A DNA stretch of 64,000 nucleotides from Diplosphaera chodatii (taxonomy: Eukaryota; Chlorophyta; Trebouxiophyceae; Prasiolales; Stichococcaceae): the NCBI GenBank assembly GCA_032358165.1, contig JAALGY010000041.1, positions 1,240,001 to 1,304,000 on the forward strand, written 5' to 3'. How positions within the stretch are numbered: position 1 is the stretch's first letter; the number at the start of each line of letters is the position of its first letter. Positions 57,649 to 64,000 of the stretch are shown here, piece by piece. The notes under the pieces are model-generated. The model worked only from the letters and a program-made list of their open reading frames with translations. It was not told the origin of the DNA and made no database searches. The translations under genes and the position numbers were made by a program.

Positions 57649-60604
57649 TCAACCAACTTGGGGTTGAGCGCCAGTGAGTGATGATATGACACGCCGCACA
57701 GAGGTCGTTGTGCGATATATGGCATAGATGATCCACTCCAGCGGATTGGAGGGGCTGTCGTCCACACGGCGCAGCAGGACGCCATCTGCATCTGCCATCT
57801 CCTCGCCCACCTGCACAAAGACATGGCTCTCTCCAACATGCAACATCACCACGTGATGGCCCACTACATGATGCGTATGTACCAAAGAGCACCAGTACCC
57901 TGGACTATACGACACAGGTATAGCAGACGAACAGCCACACAGTCAGCAACTGCCATCAGTTGTTTGGTAAGCCCACAGCGAGGTGTAGGTGCAGCACGGC
58001 CTCCCATTCCATAAACATGTTTGAGCTCGTGCGTCTCGTCATGTTGTCTGGAGTGCTCTTGAGCTCCGTGCTCACAGCAAATGAGAGCCAAGAGATGTGG
58101 TTGCAAAGTGGACAAACCTGCAGCAGAGGCTCGGCACCATGACTGACAAGCTCAATCCAGGCGCGCAGGCAACTTGCAACCAACTCGGGCGCCTCTGCCT
58201 GCGGGCAGTGTCCGGCGGGCGACACCTGTGCACATGCATGACAGATCCATGCTTGAGGGGTTGCACAGGAGTCCGCCTGTTGGCAAGAGGCATTATCAAG
58301 GTGTTGTCAGAACTGCATGACTCGAGGCTGCACAGGCAGTACAGCAAACGCAAGTGGTGTGCCGAACAACTAGCTGCACTTGCACGGGGCAGTTCCCATG
58401 TCAGGAACCGTCTGCAGAGATCGTGGGCATGCTGTGCAGGATACAACAGGCAGTGTACATCAGGAGGCTGTGCCAAGATGACAAGCGCAACAGGGTGCCA
58501 GCACCAAGACGGTCACCTGATAGAATGTTGCCTCAGGGACGATGCGGACGATGCGCTGGCCCCAGATGGTGCGCACCCAGGGGTCCTCCCGCCCGTAGAC
58601 CAGCAGGATCGGGAGACCGTGGCGCTGGATGCTGCGCAGCATCTCGTCGAAGCTGCCGGCTGACGCTTGGGGCGCGAAGAAGATGCTGAGGAAGGCGTCG
58701 AAAGCCAGCGGGTTGTCTGCATGCAGCAACACAGCAGGTACAGCAGTGCGGTTGCTGCCGTCACAGTGGTGAACTGCCGGTGGCTGCCATGCAAAGGACT
58801 GCTTGTTTTCGATCACAGCAGATGCTGTCACCTGCAGCCTCTAGAATGCGCTCTGCAAGCGCCTTGTCTGCAAGATGTGGGCGTGCATACACCTGCAGAG
58901 CTGCAGTGAAACTATGACAGGACGGTGGGGAGTGCTTGCCTCAAAGCTAGCTCGGCTGGCAGTGCATGCCGAGAATCAACGCAGATGCAGTAAGGATAGG
59001 CAGGCAGCAAGGGGAAACATCCGTGCCTGCTGCAGTGTTTGCTGTATGGTAGCAGCGTCTCGCAGGTAGTCCCAGATGCCCTGCCCCACACGGCGCACCT
59101 GCGGTAGTGTTGCGTGGCATGTTGTTCACCCTCTGTTGGGACAGGTCGCAAATGTGAGCCCCACCACCACACGACATGCCAGGGAGTACTGCAAAGCGTA
59201 CCCAGCCAGGCGCCGGCACGCTGCCTGTCCAAAACCACCCTCTGCCGCTGTTGAAGCCCACCGCAACACTGCTGCCGGTTGGATCAGTGCCAGCTCCACT
59301 GCTATCTGCATGTGCACCACCCAGCTCTGGAGGCGGCAAAGAGTGCAGTGCCTTGACAACGAGGCTCCTAACAGAGCATGCAGATGTCCAATCCAGCATA
59401 GTCCTCCCAGAGCCTCACAAAAGTCCAGGATGCCTGCGGCATGACGAGCAAGACGACGGCGGCACCGGTATCTGAGGGTGTGGCGGATGATGCAGCAGGC
59501 GGCGCAGCGCCTGCCGCCGCATCCCCGACTGTCTGCTGTGCCGCAACAGCAGCCTGGCCAACTGCTCCACTCGCTGCCGCAACCGCCTCAGCGGCCACCT
59601 GGGCTGTGGGCTTGTTGAAGGCCCACCAGGGGGTGGCATTCAGGAAGACAACCTGTGTGATGTTCGCAGCTCAGCCACAGGTCTTGCGCCCCGCAGACTG
59701 ATGTGACGTGCTGCATGTACCATCATGAAAGTTGATGTCGGTAGGATGCAGCGCACCCCACGGCACAGCTCAGGATGGTGAGTCGCAATTGAAGCGGCCA
59801 CGAAGCCGCCAAGGCTGTTCCCTGCCAGGTACACAGGCTCGCCTATCTGTGACCTGGCAGCCGGAAAGACCCAACATCTTGTCACCATCAGGCCTATCAT
59901 GAAGCAAAGCACCAGCCATTGTCTTGCTTGCGGCGGGGCACAGCATCCAGCTGCAGTCCGTGCTGCGTCATCTCTGCCCAACACCTGATGAACTCGCAGA
60001 CTTGACAGCTCCAAAGGTCCACAGAGTAGGCCAGGCCCTCCGGGTTGTCTGGCCAGCTGCGGCCCTGCCCCACAAAGTCGAGCGCGTACAGCCGGTGGTC
60101 ACTGTGCAGCTGCTGCATCAGGCCATCGAAGTGAAAGCACCCTGCAGACAGGAAGGCAGCGGTCCACACCCAGATACTGCCGGCTGCTGCGCCAAGCAGC
60201 AGGATCATACGGGACTAGCCCGTATCCTCCATCATGTACAGCTTGACTGACTCACCAACTCCGAAACCGTGCAGCAGAAGGATCGGCGGGCCGCGGGTCC
60301 CGCGTTGCCAGTAGTGTACCCGGCATCTGCATGGATGCTGCCAGTCATCCCACCAGCGCGAGTGCGCATCGTCCGCAGGTCTCGGACGGTCTGCCTGCTG
60401 TTGGTGCACCTTCTGCATGTCCGACGTGCTGTCCACCGCATAGCTGTGCACAGGGCGAATGCGCAGCCTGCGAGGCTGTGCGTCATGTTGCGTGGCTCTG
60501 AGCTGTTGCCGTCGGCAATTGCTAATGTTATGAACGCACGAGACTATGCATTCGAGGCGGTGCGGACAACGTGGCGCGGCTGTCTGCAAGTTGCAGGGCA
60601 CCAT
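57649..60604 (-). CDS. Chloroplast-type alpha/beta hydrolase (pheophytinase-like group)
   Basis: Serine hydrolase of the alpha/beta fold. The N-terminus from ATG 60604 is rich in Arg, Cys and Gln with almost no acids, like a plastid transit peptide. The core begins VHYWQRGTRGPPILLLHGFG (oxyanion region), continues HRLYALDFVGQGRSW and has the nucleophile elbow YLAGNSLGGFVAA. Next is VVFLNATPWWAFNKP, the acid region LPILLVYGREDPWVRTIWGQ and the catalytic His in SPAGHCPQAEAPELV. The catalytic triad is thus visible. GNSLGG and LNATPWW are typical of the pheophytinase-like plant and algal group, but the substrate is not known. About 50 Ala-rich residues are inserted after NKP, in the lid region. 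A C-terminal extension (VGEEMADADGVLLRRVDDSP...) follows the usual end in phase. One intron (59026-58893) needs a GC donor. Confidence 0.85.
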
Positions 60605-61023
60605 TAGAAGCCCTGCTGATGCCCCGCATGCAAGCCTGTCTGTCTGCTGTGCTGGCCCTGGTACACCGCTGGCTCAGCCTCGTGCGCTCTGAGACGTTCA
60701 ACGGTCCGGGTGTGCATGCAGAATGGCGTTCTCAACACAGTTGAGCACGATTCCTCAATCTTTACATCTGTGCGCACACATCCTGGATCTGTCATCAGAA
60801 GAGATTGCTGTTTCCTCCTTCACTGTGCATTTGCACCGTCGGCGATAGCTATAGCCGCAGCTGTACTGCACGGTCTACGACCCACAGCGGTCCACTGCAA
60901 CGTCCCTTCTGTGGACTATCACATGCCTTCAAGACAACCTTGAACCCCGCGCATAGCCTGGAAAGTCTTATTGTGGGAGTTTTCTGCAAGCAGTCCCGTG
61001 TCTCACTTTCTGACCGGAATAAA
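60605..61023. promoter_or_regulatory. Divergent hydrolase/Mis18 intergenic region
   Basis: About 420 bases between divergent start codons. The frame of the Mis18 gene stays open far upstream of its ATG but has no other ATG. No specific element was identified. Confidence 0.45.
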
Positions 61024-61976
61024 ATGGCTGTAGCTGGAGGGTCGCCTGCTGTGCTGCTATGTAAGAGCTGCAGTACTATCATCAGCGACACACTGGAGCT
61101 GCGTGGCGAGGTTGTGGAGTTGTCTGCGTACATCGTCGGTGGTAGGTGTCTGCTGACAGCGAATAGCGTGTGTTGGGACCTGTTTGGGCTGCTGTGAAAC
61201 ACGTCGTGCCTGTCTCAAATTTGTGCTGCGTGCGCAGGCGTTGACAACGCAACCCTTGACGGGGTGCAGCAGCAGACGCACCTGCCCTCAGGAGACACCA
61301 GGCACGTCCATGAGTATCATGCACCGCGCCGCTTGTCTCCTAGTCACTGTCAGATTCCTTTAGACTTGGAGTTTCTGGTGAAGTCCGCAGTGCAGCCTGC
61401 TGTGGTGTCGACGCAGGACATATACATCTGTCTTGTGCAATACATGCGGCACAGCAGTAGGCAGATGCTACACAGTTCTGGAGCAGGGGCTGGAGCACCT
61501 ACAGTCTGCATTTTTGCTCGATGCAGCAGCAATGCAGAGGTGTGCAAACATCTGAGGGGATGCGGCGATTACACTAAAAGCAGCCTTGTCGTCAAATCGA
61601 TGCTCGTCCTGAAGCAGCTCACGCACTGCCTCTGTTGTAGGTGGCCGCTTGGCAAGTGCAAGCAGCGTGCGCCAGGCTATGAAGCAACTGCTGGGGCCCC
61701 CGCCTCAGCACTGCAGCAGTATGACAGCCGGATAGAGCAGCTCGAGGACTCCATGCTCAAGGCGAGACTGCAAATGCAGCTGTGCTTGGTCAGCTTGCTT
61801 CCTGTGTTTCGTTGCGTGTCGTTAAGTGCATAACTGTAGATGACCAGCTTGCTGGAATGACACCAGGGATGGGGTATGCGCAGGTGCAGCATCTGATGTG
61901 CTTCCACAGCCAGCGGTTGGACGGCTTGGATGCGCAATTGCTTGGTGGGACTGGAGGCATGCCAAATGGTGCATGA
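61024..61976 (+). CDS. Mis18-domain protein (candidate centromere factor)
   Basis: Mis18 proteins form a zinc-binding beta-fold with two CxxC pairs and help load the centromeric histone CENP-A. Exon 1 (61024-61141) encodes AVLLCKSCSTIISDTLELRG, the first CxxC followed by the xxDS/T-like start of the domain. A later exon (about 61400-61541) encodes VLCNTCGTAVGRCYTVLEQG, the second CxxC with a following G..Y as in Mis18. The next exons (about 61640-61788 and 61884-61976) encode WPLGKCKQR and then a predicted C-terminal helix (DSRIEQLEDSMLKARLQ... FHSQRLDGLDAQL), like the oligomerising helix of Mis18. The exon between 61238 and about 61310 and its donor are uncertain. A Yippee-type zinc fold is the main alternative, but the C-terminal helix favours Mis18. 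Confidence 0.68.
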
Positions 61977-62366
61977 AATTGCGATACCGTACTAGACTCG
62001 CCGGCTAACTGGGGCACATTGCACTCCCAATTAGCGGGGGAATCTATGTACACACCCAGCGAAGGGTGGAGCAGTGAGACACTGGCAGAGTGGTGTGCCT
62101 AGCAAGCAAATGCATGGTGCGATACGGTACCATAACCCCAAGGCGCTGTTCTGGGCTTGTCATGCCTTGCGTTCGGTCAGATCAGTGTGGGCGTAAAGCT
62201 GTTGGTGGTTTACTCCATGGCGGACATGTGTGGGACAAATACCGTCTCTGGCATTAAGTTAATTTCTGTCGCAACACCCGGCCGCACATGGTGTACTACG
62301 TTTGGTTTCAGACATGAAAGGTACAAGATGGTATGCTTTGGTCAGTGCCTAAGCAGGTGTTGTACG
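61977..62366. other. Tail-to-tail gap between Mis18 and CFAP20
   Basis: About 390 bases between converging stop codons, presumably both 3' UTRs. No gene, repeat or clear poly(A) motif was recognised. Confidence 0.45.
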
Positions 62367-63170
62367 CTAGGCAGACGCATTCACAGGCAGAAAAAGCTTG
62401 AACTCCGCTGGCAGCTCTTCCTCGGTGTACAGCCGGTCCGAGAAGTATATGCGTCGTATTCTACAGTTGGCGTGCAGCTGGACTCGCAGCGTCTCCACGT
62501 AATTGGTCCCTGAAACATACATGCCTCAGATAGTGGTAGAGGCATGGTCACAAGTACTCGAACATCAGACAAACGCCTCACGATCATGACGCACCGTAGG
62601 CTCTCCGTGTAAACTCTGCCAGGTTGAACTGGATCTGATTCCAGCCATCATCCAGCTTCATCGGCATCGTGCAAATGAAGGGCTTGACGCGGGTCTCAGA
62701 CTGATAGTTGGACGCCCTGAAGCGCCGCCGAACGTTCTTGTCGTCCAAAATGGTCACCTCGAAGCTGAAGTACCGTTTCAGGTTTTTCACCTACTACAAA
62801 AGACAGGCGATCAGTGGCAGCACAGGTAGTGCAGGCAAGCCAAGCAGCGCCAGGGAATGCGCATTTCCTTCTGGATGCAGTGGCACAGGCCCGATGTGCT
62901 GTCAAGCACACTGTCGACCGAGCTGGCACGCACCACCATGACCAGGAACGGCAGCTTCACGCCAAGTGTAGCAGCAGGGTCGGCCGGGCATGTGATATAC
63001 GTTGTAGCGACATTTGCGGATGTCAGCTCCAGCACTGATGACTTGATGTCCTCGTCTGTTATCCGCGTGATGTGCCCGTTTGCCACTGCCTTGTCCCACA
63101 GCTGCAAGGGCTTGCTGCCAATGGAGTACAAGATGCTGAGAAAGCCGCTCTGGAATGTGTTCTTGAACAT
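62367..63170 (-). CDS. CFAP20: Cilia- and flagella-associated protein 20 (BUG22/CFAP20)
   Basis: Three exons in consistent phase (63170-62934, 62790-62595, 62509-62367) give 191 residues, as in the family. The product begins [20 protein letters not shown], one of the most conserved N-termini known. It continues [60 protein letters not shown] and [24 protein letters not shown]20 is an inner-junction protein of axonemal doublets in ciliated cells and also occurs in the nucleus and in plants that lack cilia. Its presence therefore does not prove a flagellate stage. It converges on the Mis18 gene and diverges from the gene starting at 63771. Confidence 0.97.
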
Positions 63171-63770
63171 GACGGCATCTATCACGCCCTGATCACCAGG
63201 ATCTGCTGCATGATGTCAATCGCATACCATGCTCGATCTTGGGCAGTACGTCTGGTGGCACTTGCTGCTGTGTGATGTTGCCAGCAGTGCGGCGGACCAA
63301 AACTTAGGTGCCCGATCACAGGCAATGGCAGGTATTCTGAGGCTCGGATCAAATCACAGTGGCACGTGACAACTTCAGCGTACTCACAGGACATGTATCT
63401 ACTTGGGACCTGCAAGTAAGTTTTGCGCGCGGGTCAGTGTCGAGATTTCGTGGACCAGCGTGTCACCATCAAGTCTCCACATTGTCATCTCAGATCCCGA
63501 GCAACAGGACCGAGCAATGGAGCGCGCAGCACATCAAATTCCAGTTTGACGCAGTCACAGCAAACAATTCTGCAATATATAGCAGACCGGCCCCTGCGGC
63601 CCCTTGTAGCTCACACGCAACGCATGCGGAGGTGAGCAGTTCAACCTCGGCAGAATCCAGGGCGCCTTGGTAGCTTCATACCGCATGATCAGCTTGTGAT
63701 CGTGGATCAGCGGCAGGGATGGCGGTTGTTAGGCAGCTTCACATGCCGAACTGCGGCGGCGGACTGCACC
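63171..63770. promoter_or_regulatory. Divergent CFAP20/unknown-gene intergenic region
   Basis: About 600 bases between divergent start codons. A TATATA stretch lies near 63575. A minus-strand frame near 63640-63720 (IHDHKLIMRYEATKAPWILP) looks protein-like but has no usable upstream splice site or ATG, so it is not called. Confidence 0.4.
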
Positions 63771-64000
63771 ATGGCTGCAGAATGCCGCAGCCTGTGCAGC
63801 GCTGCCAGGCTGCGGTTCACAGCCAATCACGTGGCAGCCCGCAGCGCAGCGGTACACCGGAGCCTCTGGACCTTCGCGGGGCCGCATTGCTGCTGGCAGC
63901 CGCACTCACAGCCCAGGCTGCTGCGCCACCGGCAGCGGTGGGCAGGGGCATGGCATGGGAGCCGCGGCGCCATTATCGCCGGCTCCCTCGACTTGTGCCA
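63771..64000 (+). CDS. 5' end of an unidentified gene, cut by the window edge
   Basis: An open frame from ATG 63771 runs to the end of the window without a stop (at least 76 codons). The ATG has a good context (caccATGGC). The predicted start (MAAECRSLCSAARLRFTANH) and the following residues are rich in Ala, Arg, Ser and His and poor in acids. That is typical of a mitochondrial or plastid targeting peptide. The last visible residues, RGAIIAGSLDLC, may be the start of the mature protein. No family can be named. Confidence 0.5.
   Translation, partial: MAAECRSLCSAARLRFTANHVAARSAAVHRSLWTFAGPHCCWQPHSQPRLLRHRQRWAGAWHGSRGAIIAGSLDLC

Noticed and set aside
62367..63170. CFAP20 taken as proof that the alga makes flagella
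   Set aside because: CFAP20/BUG22 is conserved in land plants without motile cilia, so it does not settle the question.
1..64000. tRNA, rRNA, CRISPR arrays, transposons and viral insertions
   Set aside because: No T-loop-like tRNA box with a matching fold, no rRNA core sequence, no regularly spaced repeats, and no transposase, reverse transcriptase or integrase motifs were seen on either strand. A covariance-model and repeat search would be needed to exclude small or decayed copies.

Overview
The window is nuclear DNA of a green alga, most likely a trebouxiophyte or other core chlorophyte. Almost every gene is cut by many short introns with GT-AG borders and CTAAC/CTGAC-like branch sites. 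TGTAA, the green-algal poly(A) motif, lies downstream of several stops. A TTTAGGG-type telomere repeat is present, and the proteins read like plant or algal orthologues. No bacterial, viral, transposon, CRISPR, tRNA or rRNA signal was found. The genus cannot be fixed from this sequence. Exon borders were worked out by hand from reading frame and family alignment; there is no transcript evidence.

Layout, left to right (strand): three-RRM CELF-type RNA-binding protein resembling the CHLAMY1 C3 subunit (-, 954-5054); ATAD2-type AAA+bromodomain ATPase (-, 5596-13333); chaperonin CCT7 (+, 13952-17402); EF-hand protein (+, 17784-18362); MPDU1 (-, 18790-20325); SAND-like + ARID nuclear protein (+, 20613-24059); COPII coat SEC24 (-, 24316-30867); RAB1/YPT1 (+, 31549-33160); PIG-P (+, 33640-34294); PRISE-type short-chain reductase (-, 34992-38501); a very large kinesin-12 (-, 39013-51215); CYP51 (-, 51644-54587); ESCRT-I VPS37 (+, 55379-57393); chloroplast-type alpha/beta hydrolase (-, 57649-60604); Mis18-domain protein (+, 61024-61976); CFAP20 (-, 62367-63170); and the 5' end of an unidentified gene (+, 63771 to the edge).

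Genes often sit head-to-head over a few hundred bases (ATAD2/CCT7, MPDU1/ARID, SEC24/RAB1, CYP51/VPS37, hydrolase/Mis18, CFAP20/last gene) and tail-to-tail with similarly short gaps. Functionally the window leans toward ER and membrane traffic (MPDU1, PIG-P, SEC24, RAB1, CYP51, VPS37) and toward chromatin and division (ATAD2, SAND-ARID, kinesin-12, Mis18). These are housekeeping genes. I see no accessory island and no clear candidate for a wholly new system. The items most worth checking are the SEC24/RAB1 divergent pair, the SAND-ARID architecture, the apparent loss of the acetyl-lysine-binding Asn in the ATAD2 bromodomain, the GC-AG introns, and the Mis18 candidate.
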